64,000 nucleotides of DNA from Ktedonobacter sp. SOSP1-85 (GTDB lineage Bacteria; Chloroflexota; Ktedonobacteria; Ktedonobacterales; Ktedonobacteraceae): the NCBI RefSeq assembly GCF_016587415.1, contig NZ_BNJI01000002.1:1798001-1862000 (forward strand). Direction: 5' to 3'. Positions 1 through 9,020 of the stretch are shown here, piece after piece. The translations under genes and the position numbers were made by a program. The notes beneath the pieces were generated by a model. It was given only the letters and a program-made list of their open reading frames with translations. It had not been told where the DNA came from and ran no database searches. How positions within the stretch are numbered: position 1 is the stretch's first letter; every line of letters begins with the position of its first letter.

Positions 1-2424
1 CTCCGTATATTTCTTTTCTTTGTAGTAGAGGTCTGCCAATCCGCGCAGCGTGTCCGCGACATCGAGATTCTCTGGCCCAAGTTGTTGCTCGCGCATATGC
101 AGCGCCCGTTGATAGAGTGGCTCGGCCTCAACGTATTTTCCCTGCCCCGTATACAGCCTTGCCAGTGCATGTGAAGCCATGGCTACCAGTGGGTGTTCTG
201 GTCCAAAATGTTGCTCGTAGATACGTAATGCCCGCAGATTGAGATGCTCAACTGGAGCGTCCTCGTCCTTTAAGGTCGTTATCTGAGCCAACCCAAGCAG
301 TGCAGAGGCCACAGAGGGATGGTCTGGACCCACGTGTTGTTCACGGAGACGCAGCATCCGCTGGGAGAGGATGATTGCTTCTGTATATTTTCCCTGCTGA
401 GCCTTAACAAAGGCCAGGCTTCCCAGGATGCCAACTCTTCTGATCTGTTCCGCTTCTGCGAGTTGCTCCCAGATAGACAGCGCTCTCTGGTAAAGCACTT
501 CGGCCTGAGCATACTTTCCTTGATCACCATAGACATGCGCCAATCCGCGCAATACATCAATAAAGAGAAGTGGTTCTGCTTCCGTGTACTGTTCCACAAT
601 GGATAATGCACGCTGGTAGAGCGCTTCCGCCTCCGTAAAAGCTCCCTGACTGAAATAGATGCGTGCTAAATAGGCCATAGCTGATATGCTCGCGGGGTCG
701 GTCTCACCCACCAGTTGTTCTCGCATGGAAAGAGCGTGCTGGTAAAGCTGGGCAGCGGGCGTGTACAGCCCACGTTCATACAGGTATGCTCCAGCCCGCT
801 TGAGGAGTTCGGACGCTTCGGGAAGCAGAGCATGCTGCTCCCGGACCAAGGCAGCGCAGTCTTGCACCTGATCCAAATAGCGCGAACAGATGGGCCAGGA
901 AGTAGAGTCTTGCGGATTCTGCGGAAAAACCGCATTGAGTACTCGCACTACCCGCACCATCCATTGGCGTTGCTCTTCCGGTGAGAGACGCTCCCTCTGT
1001 ACCACCTGTACAAGCCGATGAATGCTAAGGGAATGATCCTCCGCAAACCGTTGGATCAGAGAAAAAGCAAGCAGCGCTTCGAGCATCTGGTTGAAGCTGA
1101 GACGATCCGCGACAGCCGCTTGTAGCGCAGGAGGCCAATGGGAAGCACCTTTGGTAAGCACTTCTTCGGGAATCGCATCCGGCGAGAGGAAAGCACATAA
1201 CCGCAGTAGATCTGCCGAGGCTGGATTGGTCGCTTGGATGTGCCGGAACGAGAGTTCCCAGGTAGTAGCGACCGAGTGCGGGTACCCTATCGCCTGTCTG
1301 CCACGGCGCGAGAGCAGAATACGGCGATGTGTCTGGTAGAGCTGGAGATAGTCCGTCACACCGCACCCAGTCTCCTCAATGTATGCACCTGCCTGATCGA
1401 GTGCCAGAGGAAACAATGCCAATTCCGTTGCCAGGGTAGCCGCTTCATTCATGTGCTCATCTGATGCCTGGGCGAAGCGTCCGGCACGGCGTAATAGCAA
1501 TTCAGCACCCTCAATAACACCCATGGTGCTTACTTCTAGAGAGGGTGCCAGCCAGCCAACTGCACTTGATCGCGTAGTAAAAAGCAGGCTGCCATGTCCT
1601 TGGACTGGAAGATAAGGATGCACCATGGAGAGATCATCAGCATTATCCAGAATCAACAGCCAGGATTCCTGGCACTGCTCTAACCAGCGAATGACGGCAG
1701 TGACCAGTTTGCGTTGGTCTGTCTCCTTCTTGAAGGAAACAGATGGTAGATGTTCTGCAAGCGCCGCAAAACTCATCAAGAGAGTCTCTTCGTTGGCAGC
1801 CGAGATCCAGAAAGTATGGATATAATGACCCATTTCACGAGCGCGATAGGCATATTCAACGGCGATTTGGGTCTTCCCAATTCCACCCAGTCCTTTAATG
1901 ACCTGGGACTGTGTCAGAACCGCCCGACGGATAGTGGTTGGTTGGCTTGAGGCAAGGGAAGTGAGTTGCGAAGTAAGCTGGTCGAGCAGTTCGTGACGTC
2001 CGGTAAAGTGGCCATTGCGGGGAAATGGAACTGTCCAGAGGGTAATCCCATTGGTCATTGTCTGAGTCCTCTGTGTAGCGCCAACGAGATCTTGTTCAGA
2101 TGAGGAGACAGAGGAGCGATGTAGCAGTTCACGGAACCAGTGTTCATCTAGAAGCACCTTCTGGCGTGCAGCCCGCCAAAGTGCCCGAATCGCTTCTTCT
2201 TCGTGTTGAGCAGGGAAGGCGAAAGCTTGAACCCCTAGTTCGATCAAGTGTTGAAGGTGTTTGGCTTTGGGATAACTATTGCCTCCCTCCCATTGGGCAA
2301 TCGCATTGCGAGAAACACCAAGCTGGCTAGCAAGCCCTGCTTGTGTCAGCCCAATCGTGGTCCGTAGGGTCAGCATCATCTGACCAAAGGAATAGTCTCG
2401 CTCTCCATAAGAGGGTCTCTGCAT
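1..2424 (-). CDS. XRE-HTH / NB-ARC / TPR regulator (STAND NTPase), 3' end outside window
   Basis: The frame is open from an ATG at 2424 to the window edge (808 codons), so the C-terminus is missing. The start follows a GGAGG box. Residues about 15-65 form a Cro/C1-type helix-turn-helix (TQAGLASQLGVSRNAIAQWE). Near residue 178 is a Walker A loop (GLGGIGKT), then a Walker B-like LLILDNAD, a sensor LLFTTRS and the GxP-type ALFPLALDQAGAYIEE motif of NB-ARC ATPases. From about residue 500 there are repeated TPR/Kinesin-light-chain units (LYQRALSI, LYERALxxREQ, GPxHP). Such STAND proteins are ATP-dependent signalling switches. The HTH suggests DNA binding, but the ligand and target are unknown. A complete relative of the same build lies at 51974-54766. 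Confidence 0.9.
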   Translation of the reverse strand, partial: MQRPSYGERDYSFGQMMLTLRTTIGLTQAGLASQLGVSRNAIAQWEGGNSYPKAKHLQHLIELGVQAFAFPAQHEEEAIRALWRAARQKVLLDEHWFRELLHRSSVSSSEQDLVGATQRTQTMTNGITLWTVPFPRNGHFTGRHELLDQLTSQLTSLASSQPTTIRRAVLTQSQVIKGLGGIGKTQIAVEYAYRAREMGHYIHTFWISAANEETLLMSFAALAEHLPSVSFKKETDQRKLVTAVIRWLEQCQESWLLILDNADDLSMVHPYLPVQGHGSLLFTTRSSAVGWLAPSLEVSTMGVIEGAELLLRRAGRFAQASDEHMNEAATLATELALFPLALDQAGAYIEETGCGVTDYLQLYQTHRRILLSRRGRQAIGYPHSVATTWELSFRHIQATNPASADLLRLCAFLSPDAIPEEVLTKGASHWPPALQAAVADRLSFNQMLEALLAFSLIQRFAEDHSLSIHRLVQVVQRERLSPEEQRQWMVRVVRVLNAVFPQNPQDSTSWPICSRYLDQVQDCAALVREQHALLPEASELLKRAGAYLYERGLYTPAAQLYQHALSMREQLVGETDPASISAMAYLARIYFSQGAFTEAEALYQRALSIVEQYTEAEPLLFIDVLRGLAHVYGDQGKYAQAEVLYQRALSIWEQLAEAEQIRRVGILGSLAFVKAQQGKYTEAIILSQRMLRLREQHVGPDHPSVASALLGLAQITTLKDEDAPVEHLNLRALRIYEQHFGPEHPLVAMASHALARLYTGQGKYVEAEPLYQRALHMREQQLGPENLDVADTLRGLADLYYKEKKYTE

Positions 2425-2550
2425 TGGTGACCTCCTTTTCATTCCATAGAAATGGCACAAAAGAAGCGTTGTAAAGCAATGTAAAGCGATATGCCAACTG
2501 CTATACAGTGACTCCTCTGAGGAGCGTGGCTATACTTGGAGAGCAGGTGT

Positions 2551-2570
2551 CCCACGGGATGCGCAACGAG
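2551..2570 (+). repeat. 20-base partly palindromic repeat, copy 1
   Basis: CCCACGGGATGCGCAACGAG. It lies 16 bases beyond the stop of the minus-strand TetR gene, with its GAG end facing that gene. It forms an inward-facing pair with copy 2 at 5157-5176. Confidence 0.75.
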
Positions 2571-2586
2571 CCAGGAAAAGATCTCT

Positions 2587-3177
2587 TCAGGGAGAAGGCT
2601 TCTCCCTTGCAACAGTGGCCCATACCCCAGGGAGCGCCAGTTGCTGGACCACCTGCTCCATGTGTTCGGGTGAATAGGGCATCTCGGCCTTGAGCCACCA
2701 TTTCAGCAAGGTAAGAATGGACCCGGTCAGATACTGGGCGATCACTTCCCTGGAAATCGCCGGAGAAGCGTTTTCCGCGTAGACCGTGCTCAAAGCCAGT
2801 TCAACGGTTTTACTGAAAGCCGTCTGTGCCGCCTCCCAGAACACCTCTGCGGTGTGCCCTCGCAACATGGCTCGAAAGTACTGCTCATGCTGTTGAACAT
2901 GCTCAAATAGCTCCAGAATTGGAATGATTGCTCCTTTCTCCTGCCTTTGAGCAAGTTGCTTGCCAAACATGTCAAGCATCTGTTCTGCGATACTGGTCAG
3001 CACATCTTCCTTATCGAAAAAATGGGTATAAAATGTGGAGCGCCCGATCCCCGCCCGATCCAGGATGTCTTGAACCGTTATCGCATCATAGTGTTTCTCA
3101 AAGAGTAACGCTAGCATCGCGTCGTTGACCAGGTGCCGGGTACGCTGAGAACGACGATCCTGTTTGTCTTGTTTCAC
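2587..3177 (-). CDS. TetR/AcrR family transcriptional regulator
   Basis: This is a 196-residue protein with an N-terminal TetR HTH: YDAITVQDILDRAGIGRSTFYTHFFDKEDVL, seen here as AITVQDIL, then AGIGRSTFYTHF. The C-terminal ligand domain is TetR_C-like and unassigned. I chose the GTG at 3177 because AAAGGAG lies 10 bases upstream; an ATG at 3198 in the same frame has no ribosome site. The gene is divergent from the F420-type oxidoreductase at 3336, and a repressor of its neighbour is the usual role for this arrangement. TetR identity is seen directly; the target is inferred. Confidence 0.85.
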   Translation of the reverse strand: MKQDKQDRRSQRTRHLVNDAMLALLFEKHYDAITVQDILDRAGIGRSTFYTHFFDKEDVLTSIAEQMLDMFGKQLAQRQEKGAIIPILELFEHVQQHEQYFRAMLRGHTAEVFWEAAQTAFSKTVELALSTVYAENASPAISREVIAQYLTGSILTLLKWWLKAEMPYSPEHMEQVVQQLALPGVWATVAREKPSP

Positions 3178-3335
3178 CGAATCTGTTCTCCTTTCCATAC
3201 AATTTGGACGCTTTGTGCAGTAATGCACACTTTTCTCACTTTGGTTCTTGCAGGCAATCGGCTCTTCCCTGTATATATACAACGAACGGTATATCCATTA
3301 CAAAACAAACTGTTCATCTGAAAGGAGTTCCATCT
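3178..3335. promoter_or_regulatory. divergent promoter region with a 12-bp palindrome
   Basis: The 158-base gap between the divergent TetR and oxidoreductase genes is AT-rich and holds the perfect palindrome TGTATATATACA at 3270-3281. Another AT-rich stretch (GGTATAT) follows at about 3288. The palindrome could be a TetR operator or simply -10-like sequence; only position supports it. Confidence 0.3.
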
Positions 3336-3995
3336 GTGTTTCTGTCACCCTCGTCTATGACTCCCCTCATGTGGGGAGAGATGATTCTCTTTATGGCGCT
3401 TTTGATGTTTGTGGTCCATATATTGAGGACGAACCATCTCAGACGGCATGGGCAGTCTTCTCATGGGCCATCGGGCGTGGTTTCCACCATCAACTGGGGG
3501 ATCAAAGTGCTGCTTCATCTGGGGATTCGCGTGACGATCCTGGGACCGATGATATTACTCACCGTACGTGGGCGCAAAACGAACAAACCTCGTACTATTC
3601 CTGTCGATCTGCACGAACGCGATGGTCGTCGCTTTCTGATGGCGACCCACGGCGAGGGGAACTGGGTGCGCAATCTGCGCGTAGCAGGTTCAGGCGTCTT
3701 GAGCCTCGGACGGCATCACCAGACATTTACTGCGGTGGAATTGACCCCAGAGGTAGCCGGGCCAGTGATCAAGGAGATCCTGGGACCGCTTCTGGCCTCT
3801 TCCGGGATACGAGGAAATGCTCTGCGCCAACATCTTGGGGTGCGTGCTGATTCCTCGTTGCAGGAGTTCATCACGGTGGCCAGAACTCACCCTGTCTTCG
3901 AGCTTGACGAAGCGCTCGGCTCATCTTCTGTGAGAGGAAAGCAGCAAAAAAATGCTGGTCACTCCGTTCCTGAAGGGATCGAGTACGGTTCTTGA
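3336..3995 (+). CDS. nitroreductase/deazaflavin (F420)-dependent oxidoreductase family protein
   Basis: This is a 219-residue protein. GTG at 3336 was chosen because AAAGGAG lies 8 bases upstream. An N-terminal hydrophobic helix (ILFMALLMFVVHIL) precedes the DUF385/F420H2-dependent quinone reductase fold: ILLTVRGRKTNKPRTIPV, then FLMATHGEGNWVRNLRVAG, the segments that bind the deazaflavin phosphate in this family. Substrate unknown; family members reduce quinones, nitro compounds or aflatoxins. It is probably controlled by the divergent TetR gene. Confidence 0.85.
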   Translation: MFLSPSSMTPLMWGEMILFMALLMFVVHILRTNHLRRHGQSSHGPSGVVSTINWGIKVLLHLGIRVTILGPMILLTVRGRKTNKPRTIPVDLHERDGRRFLMATHGEGNWVRNLRVAGSGVLSLGRHHQTFTAVELTPEVAGPVIKEILGPLLASSGIRGNALRQHLGVRADSSLQEFITVARTHPVFELDEALGSSSVRGKQQKNAGHSVPEGIEYGS

Positions 3996-4007
3996 CGCTT
4001 CAACCCG

Positions 4008-4042
4008 TCACCACCTCACAGAACCTCTCTGTGAGGTGGTGA
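4008..4042. terminator. 15-bp perfect hairpin
   Basis: TCACCACCTCACAGA and its exact complement TCTGTGAGGTGGTGA are separated by five bases, 12 bases after the oxidoreductase stop. There is no strong T run, so termination is probable rather than certain. Confidence 0.6.
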
Positions 4043-4206
4043 TATTCATTATCTTCGTCCTGCTGTTGGTGCTTTCTTGCAAAAAAGGATGGAAGATGTT
4101 TTTCCCCACGGGGCGGGCTGTCGAGAAACGAGGCGCGCCAGCCATTTGACTCCGGAACCTGCTCGACGTGTTGTCGAACAGAGAAAGAAAAAGGAGCGAT
4201 TTGTCT

Positions 4207-5232
4207 ATGCATCCACATGATCAGGAGGCTTCCCATCAGCATCCTTATGGCCAACCATCTCACACGAGAGAAGAACTCCCCAACCATCCCCAGGAGAGCG
4301 AGATGCACGAGCATGACCATCACGCTGAGCATGAGCACGCACACCATCTTCTGGGATGGCTCATCGAGGCGATTCCCTTTCTGCATGGGCACAGTCACGG
4401 CGAGACACATGTTGACCGTGCGATGGAAACGAATGCTCGCGGCGTCTGGGCGCTCAAAGTCTCGCTGGCTGGACTCTTCATCACGGCCTTGTTCCAATTC
4501 GCGATTGTCCTCTTGAGTGGCAGCGCTGGATTGCTTGCTGATAGCATCCATAACGTGGCTGATGCCTTTACAGCAGTTCCGCTGTGGATTGCCTTCGCGG
4601 CTTCCCGTCGTCCTGCCACGCGTCGTTACACCTATGGCTATGGGCGTGCGGAGGATCTTGCCGGAGCCATCATTGTCCTCATGATTTTCCTCAGCGCGTT
4701 GCTTGCTGCCTATGAAAGCGCTCAGAAACTCCTGCACCCGGAGCCACTGCACGATGCCGGGTGGGTGATCGCCGCAGCGCTCGTTGGATTTGTTGGCAAT
4801 GAGGCAGTGGCCGTCTTTTGCATACGCATCGGGAAACGGATCGGGTCAGCAGCGTTAGTGGCCGATGGACAGCACGCCAGAGTCGATGAGTGGACCTCTC
4901 TGTCTGTCTTGCTGGGAGCGCTGGGCAGCCTGCTGGGATGGCCGCTGGCTGACCCACTCATTGGAATCCTCATCACGCTGGTCATCCTCTTCACAGTCCG
5001 AGACAGCACCGTGACGATGTGGCATCGGCTGATGGATGCGGTTGAGCCGCAGCAGGTGGAGGCAGTGGAGCGTGAGGCTCGTGCCATTGCGGGCGTGCAA
5101 GATGTCCATGAGGCGCGTCTGCGCTGGATAGGACACACCTTGTTCACGACTGCATGCTCATTGCGCAACTCGTGGGTGTTTGAGGGCCAGATCTGCTCAC
5201 TTCAGATAGAATCATCTCTCAATGATGAATGA
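4207..5232 (+). CDS. cation diffusion facilitator (CDF) metal exporter with a replaced C-terminus
   Basis: This is a 341-residue protein; ATG 4207 follows AAAGGAG. The first 75 residues are very rich in His, Asp and Glu (HDQEASHQHPYG, HEHDHHAEHEHAHH), a probable cytosolic metal-binding tail. Six membrane helices follow. The CDF metal sites are visible in helix 2 (DSIHNVAD) and helix 5 (DGQHARVDEW). The cytoplasmic domain begins normally (VQDVHEARLRWIGHTL) but then changes into unrelated sequence at about 5153, where copy 2 of the 20-base repeat begins. Most of the usual C-terminal dimerisation domain is therefore missing. Zinc, cobalt or nickel efflux is the family role; whether this copy still works is doubtful. 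Confidence 0.85.
   Translation: MHPHDQEASHQHPYGQPSHTREELPNHPQESEMHEHDHHAEHEHAHHLLGWLIEAIPFLHGHSHGETHVDRAMETNARGVWALKVSLAGLFITALFQFAIVLLSGSAGLLADSIHNVADAFTAVPLWIAFAASRRPATRRYTYGYGRAEDLAGAIIVLMIFLSALLAAYESAQKLLHPEPLHDAGWVIAAALVGFVGNEAVAVFCIRIGKRIGSAALVADGQHARVDEWTSLSVLLGALGSLLGWPLADPLIGILITLVILFTVRDSTVTMWHRLMDAVEPQQVEAVEREARAIAGVQDVHEARLRWIGHTLFTTACSLRNSWVFEGQICSLQIESSLNDE
5157..5176 (-). repeat. 20-base partly palindromic repeat, copy 2
   Basis: Read on the minus strand this is CCCACGAGTTGCGCAATGAG, 17 of 20 identical to copy 1. It starts within about four bases of the point where the CDF protein stops resembling its family. Confidence 0.7.
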
Positions 5233-5431
5233 GGAGTTTCGTAGGGAATTTACCACCATTCCTGTCCATACGCACGCGCCTTTCTCTCTTTCTACCCTCT
5301 ATTCTTGCATCAGTGTTGTACAGTAGAGACGTGATCCAGAAAAAGCCCGGCCAGCCTGGATCGGAGATGCATGCATGCAGCCGAATGCTCGACCTGTCGA
5401 AGCCAGGAGAGTGTTCTCACTTCTCCAGGCT

Positions 5432-5466
5432 CCCATGCTCTCGAGAGCAGGAGACGAGAGCATGGG
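5432..5466. other. 12-bp inverted repeat
   Basis: CCCATGCTCTCG and CGAGAGCATGGG are separated by 11 bases. It lies in the gene-free stretch between the truncated CDF gene and the ABC relic. No T run; role unknown. Confidence 0.4.
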
Positions 5467-5490
5467 GCAAAAACAAAAAGCGAAAACAGT

Positions 5491-5764
5491 ATTACCGTAA
5501 AGAAGCTGGCCCGCGTCATTTGGGAAAGTCAAGGCGGTCCGCGGTGTGTCCTTTGAAGTCAAGAAGGGAGAGATATTTGGACTTCTCAGGCCAAACGGAG
5601 CCGGTAAAACGACGATCCTGGAAATGATGGAAGGCCTCCGCAAGAGTGATAGTGGGACGAGTATTGTGGCTGATGTCAATGTTGGTGAGGACATGAGCAA
5701 GGTCAAATCTCATATCGGCGCCATCGGCGCCCAGCTACAGTCCTCTTCTTTTTTGATAATTTGA
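5491..5764 (+). pseudogene. ABC transporter ATP-binding protein relic
   Basis: Only the first roughly 85 residues of an ABC-2 type ATPase survive. ITVKKLAR is in one frame, then a one-base shift near 5518 leads into FGKVKAVRGVSFEVKKGEIF, the Walker A GLLRPNGAGKTT, and LEMMEGLRKSDSG. The family continues with a Q-loop (QLQSTSFFDNLK), which is visible here but frameshifted near 5750. The Walker B and signature motifs are gone. This is a dead fragment. Confidence 0.8.
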
Positions 5765-5777
5765 AAGGGGTGCAGCC

Positions 5778-6293
5778 GTGATCCTCCCGAAAGACCGCGA
5801 CCCTCGCTTCATCACCATCCGCCGCGGGGGGACGCTCACAGACTCCGACCATCAGCTGCTCGCCCTGTGGGCCGCAATGTGTGCGGAACACGTCCTGCAC
5901 CTGTTCGAGTCGGCGCAACCTTCAGACCTGCGGCCTCGCCAAGCGATCGCGCAGGCTCGGGCATGGGCGCGAGGCGAGATCAGGATGTCTCAGTCCCGCG
6001 CGGCGGGTGGCCATGCCATGGCTGCGGCAAGAGAGTTGAGCGGAGCCGCTCGGTACGCCGCATATGCTGCCGGCCAGGCGGCGGTGGTGGCGCATGTCGC
6101 CGCACACGAGCTCGGTGCTGCGGCCTACGCCATCAAGGCTGCGCGTGCAGCCGCTCCTGAAGGCGAGGGTGAGAGCTCCGGGCGGCTCGAGTGCCGATGG
6201 CAGCGCGACCAGCTCCCTGATGCGATCCGCGAGCTGGTCCTGGATGATCAGCGGTTGCGAAACGACATCTGCTGGTCGGTGTTCGACTGCTGA
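5778..6293 (+). CDS. putative immunity protein (Imm-5-like helical domain)
   Basis: This is a 171-residue, alanine-rich protein starting at GTG 5778 after AAAGGGG. Recognisable family features are FITIRRGGTLTDSDHQLLALWAA near the start, RPRQAIAQARAWARGEI, AARYAAYAAGQAAVVAHVAAH in the middle, and the C-terminal ERxWQRDQLP/LVLDDQRLRNDICW type ending. Databases call such proteins putative immunity protein because of association with toxin systems. I see no toxin gene next to it. Its base composition is clearly GC-richer than its neighbours, which fits acquisition by transfer. Confidence 0.7.
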   Translation: MILPKDRDPRFITIRRGGTLTDSDHQLLALWAAMCAEHVLHLFESAQPSDLRPRQAIAQARAWARGEIRMSQSRAAGGHAMAAARELSGAARYAAYAAGQAAVVAHVAAHELGAAAYAIKAARAAAPEGEGESSGRLECRWQRDQLPDAIRELVLDDQRLRNDICWSVFDC

Positions 6294-6572
6294 TCAACGT
6301 TCAACCTGACCACACACCATCTGCCTCACGCTCCCTTCACACCTGGAGCACCATTCCGTTGCCCAGCGCTCTCGTAGAAAGGAAACGTTCGCTCCCACCA
6401 CATAGCGCACTGGCCACTCCTCCCTCCCTCCCACTTTAGCATTTCCTGCCAATTGGCTACCTTACCACCTTTGGCGAAGTGTCATCTCCATTGCATGATA
6501 TTTCTTGGGGTTCAAAGCGGGAAAACATCTTTATCACCAGGGATGGGGGTATGTGAAAGGGAGACAGACAGT

Positions 6573-8492
6573 ATGACATTCAATCCACAAAGCAGCGAGT
6601 ATAGCCCTCTTACATCGCGTGACACGCTCCTCAGCATACTCGAGACGCTTCCTGATGCGTTATTTTGCATTGATGACGCCGAGGCGGTAGAAGGACTCCG
6701 TGTCCTGATCGATACCATTCCCCAATTCGTCTGGATGATGCGCCCCGATGGCTCGTGTGAATACTGTAACCAACGCTGGTGTGACTCTACCAATATGACT
6801 TCTGAACAAGCTCAAGGGGACGGCTGGCTCCAGGCTATCCACCCCGATGACCAACAGCGTGTCCTGGAGAGGTGGCAGAGTGCCGTCCAGACCGGCAGGC
6901 CCTATGAAGCAGAACTGCGCCTGCGCCATGGTACGACCGGAGAGTATCACTGGTTCCTTGCCAGAGGAGTGCCACACAGGGATGATCAGGGGACGATCCT
7001 GAAATGGTTTGGGACTGCCACCGACATCGAGGACCAGAAACGAGTCGAGCAACAACTCAAGGAAAGCAAGGAAAGCGAGGAGCACTGGCGGGTACTGGCT
7101 GAAACAGTGCCCCAACTCGTGTGGACGACACGACCGGATGGCCGTGTTAACTACTGTAATCAGCGCTACTGTGACCTGACGCAGGCCGATTTCGAGCAGA
7201 TACGGGACTATAGATGGCGTCAATTCCTGCATCCCGAAGATGCCGAGCACACGCTTGCGCTTCGGCAGCAATCCCTTGCCACAGGTGAACTCTTTGAGAA
7301 CGAACAGCGTCTCAGAGATGGGCGAACTGGAGAGTATCGCTGGTATTTAACCCGTGCGCTCCCAGTCCGCGATGAAGCAGGCCAGATCATCAAGTGGTTC
7401 GGCACCAGCACTGACATCGACGAGCAGAAACGCGTCGAAGAGGCCCTGCGAGAGAGCCAGGAGCGCGTGAGTGCCTTGATGAACTCGAGCATTATTGGGA
7501 TCACTGTCCTCGAAGGGGAGCAGATCGTGGATGCCAACGACACCTTTCTGCGCATGACTGGCTATACGCACGAAGACTTGCGTACCGGGCGCATGAACTG
7601 GATGTGCATGACAGCTCCTGAGTATCTCGCTCGGACCCAGCAAGCGCATCGGGAGCTTGCCACCCAGCAGTCGATGACGCCCTATGAGAAAGAGTATGTG
7701 TGTCAAGATGGCAGTCGCCTTCCGGTGCTTGTGGGTGGAGTCGTCTTACAGCATCACTCATGCCAAAATATCACCTTTGTGCTGGATAACTCGGCGCGCA
7801 AGGAACTCGAACAACGCAAGGATGACTTTATCAGCATGGCCAGCCATGAACTGAGGAACCCACTTACCGCCTTGAAACTGCAGACCACCTTGCTGCACCG
7901 GCAACTCGACAAGCAAGGCCTTCAGGCTGCTGCTCCAGCTCTTGTCAGCATGCAGACCCAGATTAACAAACTCACCCGGCTGGTGGAAGACTTGCTGGAT
8001 GTCTCCAAAATCCAGGCGGGCAGGCTCGAGTATCGGCAGGAATCGGTGGATCTCGATGCCTTGCTGCGGGAGATCGTCGACACCATGCAGCAAACGCATC
8101 CCAGCCATACCATTCTGGTACATGGTACAGCAGAGGTCAGCCTGCTGGGGGACCGAGACCGGCTCGGACAGGTCTTCACCAACCTGCTCAGCAATGCCAT
8201 CAAGTATTCTCCCAGCGCAGAGACCGTCGAGGTGGATCTCTCCGCTTCCGAAGAGACGGTCACGATCCGAATACACGATCATGGCCTGGGCATCCCACGC
8301 GAGCAGCGCGACAAGATTTTTGACCGCTTCTATCGCGTCACTGATCCCAAGCAGAAGGCAATCCCCGGCCTGGGCATGGGGTTATACATTGTCGCGGAGA
8401 TTGTGAAACACCAGGGGGGAACGATCACCGTCGAAAGCGAACCAGGAAAAGGATCGACCTTTCGGGTGACGCTTCCCCGCAAAAGAACATGA
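6573..8492 (+). CDS. PAS-domain sensor histidine kinase
   Basis: This is a 639-residue protein. ATG 6573 is preceded by AAAGGGAG at a good distance; the longer open frame to 6453 has no such site. There are no membrane segments, so it is probably a cytosolic sensor. Three PAS/PAC units follow one another at roughly residues 40-160, 165-285 and 290-405; the first two end in nearly identical PAC segments (ILKWFGTATDIEDQKR, IIKWFGTSTDIDEQKR). Then come a HisKA domain with the phospho-acceptor His in MASHELRNPL and a HATPase_c domain with LLSNAIKYSP (N box), HDHGLGIP (G1) and GLGMGLYI (G2). The response regulator starts 9 bases after its stop. Confidence 0.93.
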   Translation: MTFNPQSSEYSPLTSRDTLLSILETLPDALFCIDDAEAVEGLRVLIDTIPQFVWMMRPDGSCEYCNQRWCDSTNMTSEQAQGDGWLQAIHPDDQQRVLERWQSAVQTGRPYEAELRLRHGTTGEYHWFLARGVPHRDDQGTILKWFGTATDIEDQKRVEQQLKESKESEEHWRVLAETVPQLVWTTRPDGRVNYCNQRYCDLTQADFEQIRDYRWRQFLHPEDAEHTLALRQQSLATGELFENEQRLRDGRTGEYRWYLTRALPVRDEAGQIIKWFGTSTDIDEQKRVEEALRESQERVSALMNSSIIGITVLEGEQIVDANDTFLRMTGYTHEDLRTGRMNWMCMTAPEYLARTQQAHRELATQQSMTPYEKEYVCQDGSRLPVLVGGVVLQHHSCQNITFVLDNSARKELEQRKDDFISMASHELRNPLTALKLQTTLLHRQLDKQGLQAAAPALVSMQTQINKLTRLVEDLLDVSKIQAGRLEYRQESVDLDALLREIVDTMQQTHPSHTILVHGTAEVSLLGDRDRLGQVFTNLLSNAIKYSPSAETVEVDLSASEETVTIRIHDHGLGIPREQRDKIFDRFYRVTDPKQKAIPGLGMGLYIVAEIVKHQGGTITVESEPGKGSTFRVTLPRKRT

Positions 8493-8501
8493 GGAACGCA
8501 C

Positions 8502-8900
8502 ATGGAGACTTCCCAATACCAGGAATGTAATGAGAGTGTAGTTGTCAAGAGTATTCTCATTGTCGAAGATGATCCCGTTCTTGGGAACCTGCTGCTGGAA
8601 ACGTTCCAGGAGGAGACGACCTATCAAGGCTATCTTGCGTCAAGTGGCGAGAGCGCGCTGATGATGCTTTCAACGATCATGCCTGCGTTGTTTCTGCTCG
8701 ACTACCATCTCCCTGGGATGAATGGGCTGGAACTCGCCGAGCACCTACGTCGCCGAGAAGGTGGGAAGCACTGCTCCATCCTCCTCATGAGCGCCGATTT
8801 GCCACAAGAAAACGATGTCCTGGATCATCTGAGCACACTGCAGAAACCTTTTGACCTGGAGGCACTATTGCAACTGATCGCAGAACTGCTTGCTCCATAA
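8502..8900 (+). CDS. single-domain response regulator
   Basis: This 132-residue receiver domain has no output domain. The acidic pair ED of ILIVEDDP, the phospho-acceptor Asp in LFLLDYHLPGMNG, the Thr/Ser position in LLMSAD and the Lys in LQKPF are all present. It is almost certainly the partner of the upstream sensor kinase: same strand, 9-base gap, and GAGGAAC before the ATG. Lacking an effector domain, it must act by protein contact, as CheY- or Spo0F-type regulators do. Confidence 0.92.
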   Translation: METSQYQECNESVVVKSILIVEDDPVLGNLLLETFQEETTYQGYLASSGESALMMLSTIMPALFLLDYHLPGMNGLELAEHLRRREGGKHCSILLMSADLPQENDVLDHLSTLQKPFDLEALLQLIAELLAP

Positions 8901-8926
8901 GGAGAAATGGCTTTTTAAAATAGGAT

Positions 8927-8971
8927 ACAGAGGCCGTCATGCTCTCCTTCTGTGAGCGTGACGGCCTCTGT
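8927..8971 (+). terminator. hairpin after the two-component operon
   Basis: ACAGAGGCCGTCATGCTC pairs with GAGCGTGACGGCCTCTGT (18 bp, one G-T pair) around a nine-base loop, followed by GGTTTCT. It lies 27 bases after the response regulator stop. Confidence 0.75.
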
Positions 8972-9020
8972 GGTTTCTAGAAAATCAGAACAAAAGACTT
9001 GACGCATTCATTTCGCTCTA

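Noticed and set aside
4000..4752. 250-codon open frame on the minus strand
   Set aside because: Antisense to the CDF gene; low-complexity His/Asp-codon mirror with no family features.
7758..8282. 174-codon minus-strand open frame
   Set aside because: Antisense to the histidine kinase HisKA/HATPase region.
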